Of a stretch of DNA of 64,000 nucleotides, positions 8,175-18,046 are shown one piece after another (within the stretch, counting starts at the first letter, position 1; each line of letters opens with the position of its first letter). The translations under genes were made by a program, and so were the position numbers. Origin of the DNA: Pseudomonas anatoliensis. GTDB taxonomy: Bacteria; Pseudomonadota; Gammaproteobacteria; Pseudomonadales; Pseudomonadaceae. Location of the stretch: contig NZ_JACVHC010000001.1 in assembly GCF_017976235.1 (NCBI RefSeq), forward strand, positions 1,116,001-1,180,000, written 5' to 3'. A model generated the notes under the pieces. That model made no database searches. It had not been told where the DNA came from and saw only the letters and a list, made by a program, of their open reading frames with translations.

Positions 8175-8921
8175 ATGAAAACCTCATACTGGCTGGCCGC
8201 CGCCTGCCTGGCGGCGAGTGCTTCAGGCTATGCCAATGCAGGATTCACACCTATCGAAATCAAGGACCATGAGCTCGCCGAGCTGCGTGGTCGTTATGTC
8301 ATGCCGGGGCGAATCATCAGCTTCGGCATTGTAATGAGCAGTACCTGGCGCAACGCCAGCGGTGACTTGATCGGAGCAGCGACCTCGATGCAGATCCAGG
8401 CCGCGACGGTAAAACCGGAGTTCTACGTCTCGACCATCAAGGAACACGGCAATGGCAGCACCCCGACGCTGGGTACTGGCAGTGTCATCGGTGGCGCGGG
8501 GCTCAACAGCAGCCAGGGCGTGACGCAAAGCGTACGTGCCGCGGGCGACAGCAATACCGCCAGCAACAATGTTGCAATCAACGTCAGCGAAGCCAGTCAG
8601 GCGCCAGCGCTGGCACCTTCCCAAGGCCAGGCGCTGGTCGCCGGACAAACCATCAGTGGCAGCAACGCTGCGGGCAGTGTCGCGGTGTCGGCCACTGGCG
8701 GCGGCGTTCAAATGGCTATTCAAGCCAGCGGCAATCAGGGGACTGCACTGCAACAAGTCGCCCAGGGCGGTTTACTGCAGAACACTCGATTGCTGGGCAG
8801 CGCCAACGTGGTCAATAACCTGACTCAACTCAACGTCGTATTGAACAATAACGGCAGAAGCGCCGGCGCACTGGACTGCAACCTGACTCAACTCGGGGCC
8901 CTACGCAATATCGGATATTGA
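8175..8921 (+). CDS. fapE: Fap operon protein FapE
   Basis: 248 residues: signal peptide to about residue 22 (GYANA|GF), then a Ser/Ala/Asn/Gln-rich chain with degenerate repeat motifs (SVRAAGDSNTASNNVAINV; MAIQASGNQGTALQQ) and a C-terminal LDCNLTQLGALRNIGY segment. FapE is a minor secreted component that has been found with the fibres. The ATG at 8175 is chosen because it begins directly at the signal peptide and has GGGAG upstream; an in-frame ATG at 8157 would add six residues and also has a purine-rich site, so it cannot be excluded. Confidence 0.85.
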   Translation: MKTSYWLAAACLAASASGYANAGFTPIEIKDHELAELRGRYVMPGRIISFGIVMSSTWRNASGDLIGAATSMQIQAATVKPEFYVSTIKEHGNGSTPTLGTGSVIGGAGLNSSQGVTQSVRAAGDSNTASNNVAINVSEASQAPALAPSQGQALVAGQTISGSNAAGSVAVSATGGGVQMAIQASGNQGTALQQVAQGGLLQNTRLLGSANVVNNLTQLNVVLNNNGRSAGALDCNLTQLGALRNIGY

Positions 8922-8966
8922 ACTACGCTGAGTCTCGATCATTGGGCATAAAGGGACGGCTTATTC

Positions 8967-10271
8967 ATGTATCGATCAGTATCACTGCGTGCCGCAGTGT
9001 GTTTGAGCACTCTTCTCCCTGCCGCAATGTTGCAAGCGGCTCCCAACGCGGATGTAGAGGCCCTGAAACAGGAACTTCTGGAGCTCAAGCAACGCTACGA
9101 AGTACAACAAAAAGCCCTGGCGGTACTCGAGCAACGGGTCCGCCAGGTTGAGGAACAACCCTCTGCCCCACCGCCAAAACGGCTGGCGAAATCACCGTCG
9201 GACATGAAAGGCAATCGCGTCGCCACCGGCACCGGTGCTGCCGCAGCATCCGGGGGAGCCGCCGGGGGCAGCGGCGCCTCTTACGGGCAATCGCTGGCTG
9301 ACGATTCACAACCGGCGCAAAGCGTATCGAACCTCTATGACGAGGCCAGCGGCTTCTTTGGCGGCGGTAAGTTCAGCGTTGAAACCGGCGTCACTTATTC
9401 ACGCTATGACACCCGCCAGTTGATTCTCAACGGCTTCCTGGCACTGGACTCGATCTTTCTCGGCAACATCAACCTCGACCGGATCAAGGCCGACACCTGG
9501 ACCCTTGACCTCACGGGCCGCTACAACTTCGACAATCGCTGGCAGTTCGACCTGAACGTGCCGGTGGTGTATCGCGAGTCGACGTATCAGTCGGGCGGCG
9601 GCAACGAGGGTGCGGCAGGCGTTACTACCGAGGAAACCGTCACCAAGGATCCAACCCTCGGCGACGTCAACTTCGGTATTGCGTACAAGTTCCTCGACGA
9701 GTCGGTCAACACGCCGGATGCAGTCGTCACCTTGCGGGTCAAGGCGCCAACCGGCAAGGATCCGTTCGGCATCAAACTGCGTCAGACCGACGCCAACTCC
9801 AACCTGTTCGTGCCTGACACCCTGCCGACCGGCAACGGCGTCTGGTCGATCACACCGGGCATCTCGCTGGTCAAGACGTTTGACCCGGCCGTGCTGTTCG
9901 GTAGCCTGTCCTATACGCACAACCTCGAGGAGTCGTTCGACGATATCAGCTCCACCGTCAACCAGAAAAACCCGGGCAAGGTGAAGATCGGCGACAGCTT
10001 CCAGATCGGCGCCGGTATTGCCTTTGCACTGAACGAGAAAATGAGTATGTCGTTCTCGGTATCCGACCTGGTGCAGCGCAAAAGCAAACTGAAGCAGGAT
10101 GGCGGGGATTGGGAGTCGGTGGTATCCAGTGACGCCAACGCCGGTTACTTCAACGTCGGCATGACCATTGCGGCCACCGATAACCTGACCATCGTACCCA
10201 ACCTGTCTATCGGTATAACCGAGGATGCCCCGGACTTTTCCTTCAGTCTGAAATTCCCGTACTACTTCTAA
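8967..10271 (+). CDS. fapF: Fap outer-membrane secretion pore FapF
   Basis: 434 residues. Signal peptide to about residue 24; a heptad-rich coiled coil at about 28-63; a Pro- and then Gly/Ala-rich linker; and from about residue 115 a beta-barrel ending in the outer-membrane signature FSLKFPYYF with terminal Phe. FapF is the trimeric outer-membrane channel through which FapB, FapC and FapE leave the cell; the coiled coil and linker gate it from the periplasm. Last gene of the operon; a REPIN follows immediately and separates it from the convergent regulator gene. Confidence 0.92.
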   Translation: MYRSVSLRAAVCLSTLLPAAMLQAAPNADVEALKQELLELKQRYEVQQKALAVLEQRVRQVEEQPSAPPPKRLAKSPSDMKGNRVATGTGAAAASGGAAGGSGASYGQSLADDSQPAQSVSNLYDEASGFFGGGKFSVETGVTYSRYDTRQLILNGFLALDSIFLGNINLDRIKADTWTLDLTGRYNFDNRWQFDLNVPVVYRESTYQSGGGNEGAAGVTTEETVTKDPTLGDVNFGIAYKFLDESVNTPDAVVTLRVKAPTGKDPFGIKLRQTDANSNLFVPDTLPTGNGVWSITPGISLVKTFDPAVLFGSLSYTHNLEESFDDISSTVNQKNPGKVKIGDSFQIGAGIAFALNEKMSMSFSVSDLVQRKSKLKQDGGDWESVVSSDANAGYFNVGMTIAATDNLTIVPNLSIGITEDAPDFSFSLKFPYYF

Positions 10272-10276
10272 AGCAA

Positions 10277-10351
10277 CAGCAAAGATCGCAGCCTGCGGCA
10301 GCTCCTACATAGATCTAATGTAGGAGCTGCCGCAGGCTGCGATCTTTTGCT
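10277..10351. repeat. REPIN, family A (copy 2)
   Basis: Outward-oriented pair of family A arms in the GCCGCAGGC subtype around a short centre (ATAGATCTAA). It sits between the convergent ends of fapF and the regulator and is likely to act as a bidirectional terminator. Confidence 0.9.
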
Positions 10352-10365
10352 TTTGAGCTATCTAA

Positions 10366-11691
10366 CTAACGAATCTGATGCTTGTGCAGCAGCCGATAAA
10401 ACGTGGGCCGCGAAACCCCAAGCACTTTGGCGGCAATACTGAGGTTGTCGCTGTGCCGGTTCAGCACATCGCACAGGGCCTGGCGTTCGGCGCGGGTCTT
10501 GTAGTCTTCCAGGGTGCCCATGGGCGTGGCGATCGAATGCTGGCTGATCAGCCCCAGATCCCGCGCTTCGATCTGCCGACCTTCGGCCAACACCAGGCCG
10601 CGACGAACGCGGTTGGCGAGTTCACGGACATTGCCGGGCCAGTCATGCTTACCCATGGCAATCAACGCATCTTCGCTGAAGCTGCGCGGCCGGCGGCCCG
10701 TTTCGTGGCTGTAGAAATGTGAGAAGTGGTTGGCCAGCATCGACAGATCCCCATGCCGTTCGCGCAACGGCGCGGTGACGACTTGCAGCACGTTGAGCCG
10801 GTAATACAGGTCTTCACGAAAGCGCTTCTTCTCAATTGCCGCCTCGAGGTCGACGTGGGTCGCCGCCAAAACGCGCACATCCACCGCAATAGGCTGACTG
10901 CCACCGACCCGCTCGATGTGTTTCTCCTGCAGAAAACGCAGCAGATTGGCTTGTAATTCCAGCGGCAGATCACCGATTTCATCCAGAAACAACGTGCCAC
11001 CGTTGGCCGCCTCAATACGCCCGACCTTGCGTTGATGAGCGCCGGTAAACGCACCTTTTTCGTGGCCAAACAGCTCGGACTGAATCAGATGTTCGGGAAT
11101 CGCCCCGCAATTGATCGCCACAAATGGCTTGCTGTGGCGTTGGGATTGGCGATGCAGGGTGCGCGCGACCAGTTCTTTACCGGTACCGCTTTCGCCACGG
11201 ATCAACACCGGCGATTCGGTGGGTGCCAGTTTGCTGAGCAACTTGCGCAGTTCGCGGATCGGTTTGCTGTCGCCGAGCAGTTCATGCTCGGGCTGATCCA
11301 CATGGATCGTGCCCTGCCCGCGCAGACGCGCCATGCCGAAGGCCCGACCGAGCGTGACTTGCACCCGCGACACGTCGAACGGCAAGGTATGAAAATCGAA
11401 AAACCATTCGCAAACGAAGTCGCCAACGTTCTGCAAACGCAGAACTTCCTGATTGAGCACAGCGATCCATTCGGTGCCGCTGCGGCTGATCAGCTCCTTG
11501 ACGGCTTCAGGTCGCTCCAGATGAAAGGGCTGCAAACGCAAGAGCCCGACATCACAGGTGCGGTCGGCAGCGTTTTCCAGGGTACAACTGTCGACATCCC
11601 ACCCTACCGCGCGTAAACCCGGTAACAGGCGATGGCAGTCGTCGCACGGATCGACCACCAATAAACGTCGTAACGCAGGCGCTTCGCTCAT
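10366..11691 (-). CDS. Sigma-54 enhancer-binding regulator with degenerate receiver
   Basis: 441 residues. N-terminal receiver-like region (1-120, LLVVDPCDDCH) in which the usual phospho-acceptor strand reads VGLLRLQPF without an aspartate, similar in layout to VpsR-type regulators. AAA+ domain about 133-365: Walker A GESGTGKE (166-173), sigma-54 contact loop GAFTGA (213-218) and Walker B TLFLDEIGDL (233-242). The C-terminal Fis-type helix-turn-helix is at about 415-441. It activates sigma-54 RNA polymerase. It is convergent with the fap operon and a likely, unproven, regulator of it. RBS AAGGA precedes the ATG. Confidence 0.9.
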   Translation of the reverse strand: MSEAPALRRLLVVDPCDDCHRLLPGLRAVGWDVDSCTLENAADRTCDVGLLRLQPFHLERPEAVKELISRSGTEWIAVLNQEVLRLQNVGDFVCEWFFDFHTLPFDVSRVQVTLGRAFGMARLRGQGTIHVDQPEHELLGDSKPIRELRKLLSKLAPTESPVLIRGESGTGKELVARTLHRQSQRHSKPFVAINCGAIPEHLIQSELFGHEKGAFTGAHQRKVGRIEAANGGTLFLDEIGDLPLELQANLLRFLQEKHIERVGGSQPIAVDVRVLAATHVDLEAAIEKKRFREDLYYRLNVLQVVTAPLRERHGDLSMLANHFSHFYSHETGRRPRSFSEDALIAMGKHDWPGNVRELANRVRRGLVLAEGRQIEARDLGLISQHSIATPMGTLEDYKTRAERQALCDVLNRHSDNLSIAAKVLGVSRPTFYRLLHKHQIR

Positions 11692-11740
11692 GACTGTTCC
11701 TTGGCGCCAAATTTTAGGAAAAGGTTGAAAAAACAGTCAT
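11690..11740 (-). promoter_or_regulatory. Inverted repeat covering the regulator start codon
   Basis: On the minus strand the message reads ATGACTGTT (11740-11732), about 33 bases, then AACAGTCAT (11698-11690), which contains the start codon and abuts the AAGGA ribosome site. Pairing of the perfect 9-base arms would hide the initiation region. It may be a translational control hairpin or chance. Confidence 0.35.
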
Positions 11741-12057
11741 TTGGCAGACCTGGCTGTAACATTAGCAAGATTTTGACAGCGCCTTGTATCGATTGCTTAT
11801 AGGTGTACAAGCAAACTCGTTATAAGAACTACAGTTGTTAGTTAGCTATCGACTTATGTCTGGATGAATCCCAGTTAATAAGCTTTCGCCAAGCTTTCAA
11901 AACCGGTTTAAAACCGGGTATATGAAAGAAAGTCGAAATTTCTTTGCCAAGAGTGTGACCTGCTCCGGGGTTGCGTGCATCAGTACAAGTAACCAGCCGA
12001 ACGGTAAGCCCAACCGACGGCACATCACTTGATTGGGCACTACAGAGAGAAGACCCC
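11741..12057. other. Intergenic region upstream of the 88-residue protein
   Basis: An AT-richer stretch. A perfect -35 box TTGACA is at 11773-11778 with a possible -10 TATAGG at 11798-11803 (spacing 19, long). Small inverted and direct repeats of AAACCGG occur around 11900-11920. I see no coding frame with a ribosome site. Confidence 0.3.
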
Positions 12058-12324
12058 ATGACCGCCCCGCTCCGTATCAACGAAGCACTTTTGATTGCCA
12101 ACCACGCCTTCAAGCCTTTCCAGTGCGTGGCCTGGGCGCCACAAGACGGCAATGGCGAACTGAGCCTGACCGTTATCGACCGCACCAACTCCCACATCGG
12201 TCGCAAACAGATTCCAAGCAGCGCCTACTCCGATCCAGCACAACTTGAGCAACTGCTGCAGCAGGCTCGTGCTGAATTGAGCGACGAAGGTTACACGCTG
12301 CAATCCTGGTCGATGCCGCACTGA
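12058..12324 (+). CDS. Small conserved Pseudomonas protein (DUF1652-like?)
   Basis: 88 residues, no signal peptide or membrane helix. The fold looks like alternating strands and helices: an N-terminal helix (RINEALLIANHAF), a strand pair (GELSLTVIDR) and a C-terminal helix (DPAQLEQLLQQARAEL). The arrangement is reminiscent of the small Pseudomonas DUF1652 family, but I am not sure of that. The ATG at 12058 follows an AGAGAGAAG purine run; the longer in-frame start at 11971 has no ribosome site. A hairpin at 12337-12360 follows the stop. Function unknown. Confidence 0.75.
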   Translation: MTAPLRINEALLIANHAFKPFQCVAWAPQDGNGELSLTVIDRTNSHIGRKQIPSSAYSDPAQLEQLLQQARAELSDEGYTLQSWSMPH

Positions 12325-12336
12325 TAAGCGGGTGAC

Positions 12337-12360
12337 GCGGATGACTTCCTGGTCATCCGC
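12337..12360 (+). terminator. Terminator-like hairpin
   Basis: Perfect 9-base stem GCGGATGAC / GTCATCCGC with loop TTCCTG, 12 bases after the stop of the 88-residue gene. The following sequence is only moderately T-rich. The rest of the gap up to 12605 shows no other element I recognise. Confidence 0.5.
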
Positions 12361-12605
12361 CCTACTCTTGTTAGTTGCAGTTCCTGGTTAATCCTCGATA
12401 CTTTTGTACAACTTTCGGCAACACCCTCCAGCGTATTTGCTTGGCACGCTTTCATTCGGTTCAAAAAGACACTGTTCTGGCACAGTGCGACCCTCCACCT
12501 GTTAGTTCTTACAGTTGTACTTCCCTCAGTTCAGGTTTTGAATGTTCCGCTCATGCAGTTACCAGCCGGTTTGCGGTCTTGGTCAACTCGCAAGGAGATG
12601 CGTGC

Positions 12606-13895
12606 ATGTCCACCCTGAACGCCTTTGCGCTCCCAGCCTTAATGAATAATGCCGGTCAACTTGACCAAACCTTCGCCTTCCGCGGCGTTGCTCAGGTGTA
12701 TTTCGCCGGCAGTTTGTCCAGCCTGACCGGGGATGTTGCGCTCGATGCGCAAGGTCGGATTCTGGTGGCGGCGAAAGTCGGCGTTGCCGAGGGCAGCCGT
12801 TTCGGTCTGGCGCGGTTGCTCGCGGATGGTTCTGCTGATTTGTCCTTCGGCAATCAGGGCAGCGTGATTGACACGTTTACTCATGGTTTCGAAGCGATGG
12901 CCGGCAAAGTCCAGGCACTGGCCGATGGACGCATCCTGCTGGCCGGCTTGCACTATGAAAACAGCCATCGCACTTTGCCGGCCTTAGCCTTGTTCGATGC
13001 GCAAGGCAATCCGGATCAAACTTTCGGCGACAACGGCCGGCAGGTCGTGCGGCTGCCGGGCGACCTGTCCATGGGCACCCGCGATAGCTGGCTCCCGCCC
13101 GGCGTACCGGGTGCCGAAGCCTGCGATTTCGCGGTTCAGGACGACGGGCATATTCTGCTGATCGCCAATCATCATTTCGAACTTGCCGATCACGCCGGGA
13201 TGCTGATTCGCCTCAAACCCGATGGTTGTCTGGATGAGGCTTTCAACGGTCGCGGCTTCGTGATGATCCGCCATTTGCTGCTCAATACCTGGCTCAGCAG
13301 TCTGTTGTTGCAGGCTGACGGGCGTATCGTGGTTGGCGGATCGATCGACTTTCCGCAGCAAGGTCTGTTGGCGCGGTACCTGCCCGATGGTTGTCTTGAT
13401 GAACGCTTTGCAGTGGATGGTTTCATGGCGTTCACCGCCCAAGGCAAAAGTGCACTGGTCAGTCAGATCCTTGAATCCACCGAATCGCTGCACTGTTTCG
13501 GCAGCAGTCGCGACCCGATCCGCTGCCTCACGCTCAGCCTGCACTCTAATGGTCGCCCGGACTCGCACATCGGCAATGGCCAGTCGCAACTGCTCGAAAT
13601 CGGACCCAGCGGCTGTCAATGGAGCGCCGCACAACGCATGGCAGACGGTCGGATGATCGCGGTGGGAGCAACCATTGGCGGTGTCGAGGCAGACTTCATC
13701 GTCGCTCGTTATCACGCCGATGGCAGCCTCGACCCAAGCTTCGGCGATGGCCGCGGCTGGCTGCGCACACGCTTGGGCCGCAGCCTCGACACGGCCAACT
13801 CACTGGCCGTGCAAACAGACGGTTCAATCTTGGTCGGCGGCTATTCGCTGGATGGCAACTACCGGGCGATGGTTGCGCGCTACTCAAATCAATAA
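12606..13895 (+). CDS. Delta-60 repeat (beta-propeller-like) protein
   Basis: 429 residues made of repeated units of the form ADGRILVAG...RLxxDGxLDxxFGxxG, the delta-60 repeat found in predicted beta-propeller proteins of environmental bacteria. At least seven units can be followed (LDAQGRILVAA, ALADGRILLAG, VQDDGHILLIA, LQADGRIVVGG, RMADGRMIAVG, VQTDGSILVGG). There is no signal peptide at the chosen start. That ATG at 12606 has a strong AAGGAG nine bases upstream; an upstream in-frame start at 12375 is rejected for lack of a ribosome site. Function not known for such proteins. Confidence 0.85.
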   Translation: MSTLNAFALPALMNNAGQLDQTFAFRGVAQVYFAGSLSSLTGDVALDAQGRILVAAKVGVAEGSRFGLARLLADGSADLSFGNQGSVIDTFTHGFEAMAGKVQALADGRILLAGLHYENSHRTLPALALFDAQGNPDQTFGDNGRQVVRLPGDLSMGTRDSWLPPGVPGAEACDFAVQDDGHILLIANHHFELADHAGMLIRLKPDGCLDEAFNGRGFVMIRHLLLNTWLSSLLLQADGRIVVGGSIDFPQQGLLARYLPDGCLDERFAVDGFMAFTAQGKSALVSQILESTESLHCFGSSRDPIRCLTLSLHSNGRPDSHIGNGQSQLLEIGPSGCQWSAAQRMADGRMIAVGATIGGVEADFIVARYHADGSLDPSFGDGRGWLRTRLGRSLDTANSLAVQTDGSILVGGYSLDGNYRAMVARYSNQ

Positions 13896-13918
13896 ATTTC
13901 CCCTGACACAATTACGCC

Positions 13919-13999
13919 CCTGTAGGAGCTGCCGAAGGCTGCGATCTTTTGATTTTAAAAAAAGATCAAGAGATCGCAGCCTTCGGCAGCTCCTACAGG
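13919..13999. repeat. REPIN, family A (copy 3)
   Basis: Inverted arms TGTAGGAGCTGCCGAAGGCT and its complement around an A-rich centre (about 13950-13965). Lies between the delta-60 gene and nhaB. Confidence 0.92.
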
Positions 14000-14081
14000 A
14001 AGCCGTCTTTCAGGCAGTTAGAACTTGAACTCGGCTGAAACATCCGGCAACTTGCGCGCTTCAGAATACAAGGAGCAACCG

Positions 14082-15584
14082 ATGTCCGGTTCAATCGCCC
14101 AGGCGTTCGCGCACAACTTTCTCGGGCACTCGCCACGTTGGTACAAGGCGACCATCGTCGGTTTCCTGATCCTCAATGCGCTTGTGCTGTTCACCGTCGG
14201 CCCCGTCGCGGCGGGCTGGCTGTTGGTGATCGAGTTCATTTTCACCTTGGCCATGGCCCTCAAGTGCTATCCGCTGATGCCCGGTGGTTTGCTGTTGATC
14301 GAAGCCCTGCTGCTGAAGATGACCACGCCGCAGGCGCTCTACGATGAGCTGGTGCACAACTTCCCGGTGATCCTGCTGTTGATGTTTATGGTCGCCGGCA
14401 TCTACTTCATGAAAGACCTGCTGCTGTATCTGTTTTCGCGACTGCTGTTGGGCGTGCGCTCCAAAGCGATACTGTCGCTGATGTTCTGCTTTCTGTCGGC
14501 GTTTCTCTCGGCGTTCCTCGATGCCCTGACGGTGACCGCAGTGATCATCAGCGCAGCGGTAGGTTTTTATTCTGTCTACCACCGGGTGGCCTCGGGCAAC
14601 GATCCGCGCCAGGACAGCGAATTCAGCGACGACCAAAACCTGCCGACTTTGCACCATGCCGACCTGGAACAATTTCGCTCGTTCCTGCGCAGTCTGTTGA
14701 TGCATGGCGCGGTCGGTACAGCGCTTGGCGGCGTCTGTACGCTGGTGGGCGAGCCGCAGAATCTGCTGATCGGCCATGAAATGGGCTGGCATTTTGCGGA
14801 GTTCTTCCTGAAAGTTGCGCCGGTGTCCTTGCCGGTACTGGCGGCGGGCCTGGTGACCTGCGTGTTGCTGGAGAAACTGCGCTGGTTCGGTTACGGCACC
14901 CTGCTGCCGGACAACGTGCGCGCCGTACTGGCCAACTACGCCGCCGAAGACAACGCTGAACGTACCGCACGCCAGCGCGCTGCGCTGCTGGTGCAAGGCG
15001 CCGCCGCGCTGATCCTGATTGGCTGCCTGGCCTTTCACGTGGCAGAGGTCGGCCTGATCGGTTTGATGGTGATTGTGTTGATTACCGCATTTACCGGGAT
15101 CACCGACGAGCATCGCCTGGGCAGCGCGTTCAAGGACGCCATGCCGTTTACCGCATTGCTGGTGGTGTTTTTTGCCGTGGTAGCGGTGATCCACGATCAA
15201 CAGCTGTTTGTGCCGCTGATCACGTGGGTACTGGCGCTGCCGGTGGATCAACAACCGGGCATGCTGTTTATCGCCAACGGCCTGCTATCGGCTATCAGCG
15301 ACAACGTGTTTGTCGCGACCATCTACATCACCGAAGTGAAGCAGGCATTTCTCGCCGGCCACATGAGCCGTGAGCATTTCGAGACGCTGGCGATTGCGAT
15401 CAACACCGGCACTAACTTGCCGAGCGTGGCGACGCCGAATGGTCAGGCAGCGTTTCTGTTTTTGCTGACGTCGGCAATTGCGCCGCTGGTGCGGTTGTCT
15501 TATGGGCGGATGGTTTGGATGGCAGTGCCTTACACCGTGGTGATGGGCTTGTTGGGCTGGTATGCGGTGAGTTACTGGCTGTAA
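14082..15584 (+). CDS. nhaB: Na+/H+ antiporter NhaB
   Basis: 500-residue inner-membrane antiporter, about twelve hydrophobic helices. NhaB-type landmarks are the N-terminal [14 protein letters not shown], the acidic membrane segment [26 protein letters not shown] (the family GEPQN motif) and a C-terminal [18 protein letters not shown]. It exports Na+ in exchange for H+ and supports pH and salt homeostasis. The start at 14082 has AAGGAG upstream and gives the usual NhaB length; the frame is open further upstream without a ribosome site. It is monocistronic, bracketed by REPINs on both sides. Confidence 0.93.
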   Translation: MSGSIAQAFAHNFLGHSPRWYKATIVGFLILNALVLFTVGPVAAGWLLVIEFIFTLAMALKCYPLMPGGLLLIEALLLKMTTPQALYDELVHNFPVILLLMFMVAGIYFMKDLLLYLFSRLLLGVRSKAILSLMFCFLSAFLSAFLDALTVTAVIISAAVGFYSVYHRVASGNDPRQDSEFSDDQNLPTLHHADLEQFRSFLRSLLMHGAVGTALGGVCTLVGEPQNLLIGHEMGWHFAEFFLKVAPVSLPVLAAGLVTCVLLEKLRWFGYGTLLPDNVRAVLANYAAEDNAERTARQRAALLVQGAAALILIGCLAFHVAEVGLIGLMVIVLITAFTGITDEHRLGSAFKDAMPFTALLVVFFAVVAVIHDQQLFVPLITWVLALPVDQQPGMLFIANGLLSAISDNVFVATIYITEVKQAFLAGHMSREHFETLAIAINTGTNLPSVATPNGQAAFLFLLTSAIAPLVRLSYGRMVWMAVPYTVVMGLLGWYAVSYWL

Positions 15585-15593
15585 ACACAACTC

Positions 15594-15683
15594 CCTGTAG
15601 GAGCTGCCGAAGGCTGCGATCTTTTGATCTTTTTTTTAACAATCAAGATCAAAAGATCGCAGCCTTCGGCAGCTCCTACAGGG
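15594..15683. repeat. REPIN, family A (copy 4)
   Basis: Inverted family A arms (GCCGAAGGC subtype) around a T-rich centre at about 15625-15640, separating convergent nhaB and the HAD phosphatase gene. Confidence 0.92.
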
Positions 15684-15716
15684 GTTCCGTGATTCAGGGT
15701 TTCGGTGATTCAGGGC

Positions 15717-16526
15717 TCAGCGAGGGAGGATGTAATTCTCGATCGCCTGGGCCACACCGTCTTCAGTGTTTGCGCCGGTAACCACATCGGCCTGACGCCG
15801 CACCCTCTCTTCCGCCTGCCCCATGGCAATCGACAACCCCGCACAATGGAACATTGCCGGGTCGTTGCCGCCATCACCAATTGCCGCCGTTTGTTCCAGC
15901 GCAATACCGAGATGCGCAGCAATCGTTGCCAGCGCGGTGCCCTTGTTCGCCTCCAGCGCCGTGACGTCGAGGTACACCGGTTGTGAACGCGAGACTTGCG
16001 CCATGCCGTTGACTTTGGGCAACAGGCGCGCTTCCAGCTCGATCAGAAACTCAGTGTTGTTACTGGTCGCGACGATCTTGTCGATGCGCTCCAGATACGG
16101 TTCAAAACTCTCCACCACCACCGGCGCATAACCGAGGCCATGCTGCTCGCGCGGCACCATCGGCCCGTTCGGGTCTTTGAGCAGCCAGTCACCGCCGCTG
16201 AACACCCAGACTTCAACATCAGGCTGGTCCGCGAACGTCGCCAGTGCAATCAGTGCGGTCGTCGCCGGCAGGTAATGCGCCACCAGCAGACTGCCGTCCG
16301 GATTGACGATAGTGCCGCCATTGAACGCCGCCGTCGGCAGGTCGACGCCCAGGGCTTCGATCTGCTGCAGCATGGCTTTTGGCGGGCGGCCAGTGGCGAG
16401 GCTGAACAGCACGCCCGCTTCACGCAACGATCGAACGGCGTCGATGGTGCGCTGGCTCAGACTGTGATCGGGCAGCAACAGCGTGCCGTCCATATCGCTC
16501 AGCAAAAAACGGATAGGCTCGCTCAT
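15717..16526 (-). CDS. Cof-type HAD-superfamily phosphatase
   Basis: 269 residues, cytoplasmic. Motif I is DMDGTLL (residues 11-17, nucleophile and acid Asp), motif II is in FSLATGRPP, a conserved lysine precedes GTAL, and motif IV is GDGGNDPAMF. The large cap insertion between motifs II and III is of the Cof/YbiV C2 type, whose members act on sugar phosphates and similar small phosphoesters. The start codon overlaps the zwf stop (ATGA), so it is the last gene of a gnd-zwf-HAD operon; a substrate related to sugar phosphates is plausible but not shown. Confidence 0.88.
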   Translation of the reverse strand: MSEPIRFLLSDMDGTLLLPDHSLSQRTIDAVRSLREAGVLFSLATGRPPKAMLQQIEALGVDLPTAAFNGGTIVNPDGSLLVAHYLPATTALIALATFADQPDVEVWVFSGGDWLLKDPNGPMVPREQHGLGYAPVVVESFEPYLERIDKIVATSNNTEFLIELEARLLPKVNGMAQVSRSQPVYLDVTALEANKGTALATIAAHLGIALEQTAAIGDGGNDPAMFHCAGLSIAMGQAEERVRRQADVVTGANTEDGVAQAIENYILPR

Positions 16527-18046
16527 CCCAGACCATGCCAGACGCGACCATCGCGAGTCAGCAGATCTTCGGCAGCCTGCGGGCCGTCTTCACCGGCGGC
16601 ATAGGTCTGTACGCTCGCATCCTGCTGCCAGGCATCGAGGAACGGCTGCACGGCGCGCCAGCCGTTCTCGATGTTGTCGGCGCGCTGGAACAGCGTCTGA
16701 TCGCCAGTCAGGCAGTCGTAGATGAGTGTTTCGTAGCCGGTCGACGGCTGCATCTCGAAGAAATCCTTGTAGGCAAACCCAAGCTCGATATTGGCCATGT
16801 TCAGCGCCGGTCCGGGGCGTTTGGCCAGCAGATCGAACCACATACCTTCGTTCGGCTGGATCTGGATGCGCAGGTAGGTCGGCTGCAACTCGTCGACTTC
16901 GGTGTCGCGAAACTGCGCATAAGGCGCCGGTTTGAAGCAGATGACGATTTCAGTGTCGCGCACGCTCATGCGTTTGCCGGTGCGCAGGTAAAACGGCACG
17001 CCGACCCAGCGCCAGTTGTCGATCATCACCTTGAGCGCGACGTAGGTTTCGGTGCTGCTGTCGGGTGCGACGTTGGCCTCTTCGCGGTACCCGGCCAGTG
17101 GCTTACCGCCCACTTCGCCGGCGCTGTACTGCCCGCGAACCGAGTTGGCCCGCGCTTCTTCCACGGTCCACGGGCGAATGGCGCCGACCACCTTGGCCTT
17201 CTCGCCGCGCACCGCATCGGCGCCGAACGCCGCCGGAGGTTCCATGGCGACCATCGCCAGCAACTGGAACAGGTGATTGGGCACCATGTCGCGCAGCGCG
17301 CCGGTGTGTTCGTAAAAACTGCCACGGGTTTCAACGCCAACGGTTTCTGCGGCAGTGATCTGTACGTGGTCGATGTAGTGATTGTTCCAGAATGCCTCGA
17401 ACAGGCTGTTGGAGAACCGGCTGACCAGAATGTTCTGCACGGTTTCCTTGCCCAGGTAATGGTCGATCCGATAGATCTGCTTCTCGGACATGACCTTGAG
17501 CAAACAGGCGTTCAGTGCTTCGGCAGTGTGCAGATCGGAGCCGAACGGCTTCTCGATCACCACCCTTCTGAATGCTTCGGGGGTTTCCTCAAGCAAACCG
17601 GCGCTGCCGAGACGGCGCACCACTTCGCTGAAGAAACGCGGCGCGGTGGCCAGATAGAACACCGCATTACCGGTGCCGCTGTCGGCGATTTTCGCCGCCA
17701 GCGCGGAATAAGTGCTGTCGTCCAGAAAGTCGCCCTGGACGTAGCTGATGCCTTTGGCGAGCTTGGCCCACAAGGCCGGATCAAGCATCTGATCGCCCTT
17801 GCCGACCTTCGCCGCCACTTCGGTGCGGATGAAGTCTTCGAGTTTTTGCGCGAAGGCTTCATCGGTAATGGCGTTGTGGTCAACGCCGACGATCCGCAGA
17901 CCCTCATCAAGCAAGCCGTCGCGACTCAGGTTGTACAGCGCGGGCATGAGCAAGCGCTTGACCAGGTCACCGTGGGCACCGAACAGGAACAGCGTGGTCG
18001 GTGGTGCGGGTTCTGCCTTGGATTTTCTGCGGATCGTATGGGTCAT
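16523..18046 (-). CDS. zwf: Glucose-6-phosphate 1-dehydrogenase
   Basis: 507 residues. Converts glucose 6-phosphate to 6-phosphogluconolactone with NAD(P)+, the entry of the Entner-Doudoroff and pentose-phosphate routes. Visible are the nucleotide-binding [12 protein letters not shown] near the N-terminus (family consensus GASGDLxKRK, so Ser is replaced by His here) and the active-site RIDHYLGKE. The ATG at 18044-18046 overlaps the gnd stop by four bases and fits family length; longer in-frame starts run through gnd. It lies downstream of gnd rather than with the hexR-edd-glk cluster, so it may be a second zwf paralogue. Confidence 0.95.
   Translation of the reverse strand: MTHTIRRKSKAEPAPPTTLFLFGAHGDLVKRLLMPALYNLSRDGLLDEGLRIVGVDHNAITDEAFAQKLEDFIRTEVAAKVGKGDQMLDPALWAKLAKGISYVQGDFLDDSTYSALAAKIADSGTGNAVFYLATAPRFFSEVVRRLGSAGLLEETPEAFRRVVIEKPFGSDLHTAEALNACLLKVMSEKQIYRIDHYLGKETVQNILVSRFSNSLFEAFWNNHYIDHVQITAAETVGVETRGSFYEHTGALRDMVPNHLFQLLAMVAMEPPAAFGADAVRGEKAKVVGAIRPWTVEEARANSVRGQYSAGEVGGKPLAGYREEANVAPDSSTETYVALKVMIDNWRWVGVPFYLRTGKRMSVRDTEIVICFKPAPYAQFRDTEVDELQPTYLRIQIQPNEGMWFDLLAKRPGPALNMANIELGFAYKDFFEMQPSTGYETLIYDCLTGDQTLFQRADNIENGWRAVQPFLDAWQQDASVQTYAAGEDGPQAAEDLLTRDGRVWHGLG

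Noticed and set aside
14091..15254. 387-codon frame opposite nhaB
   Set aside because: His/Gln-rich translation typical of the reverse complement of a membrane-protein gene.
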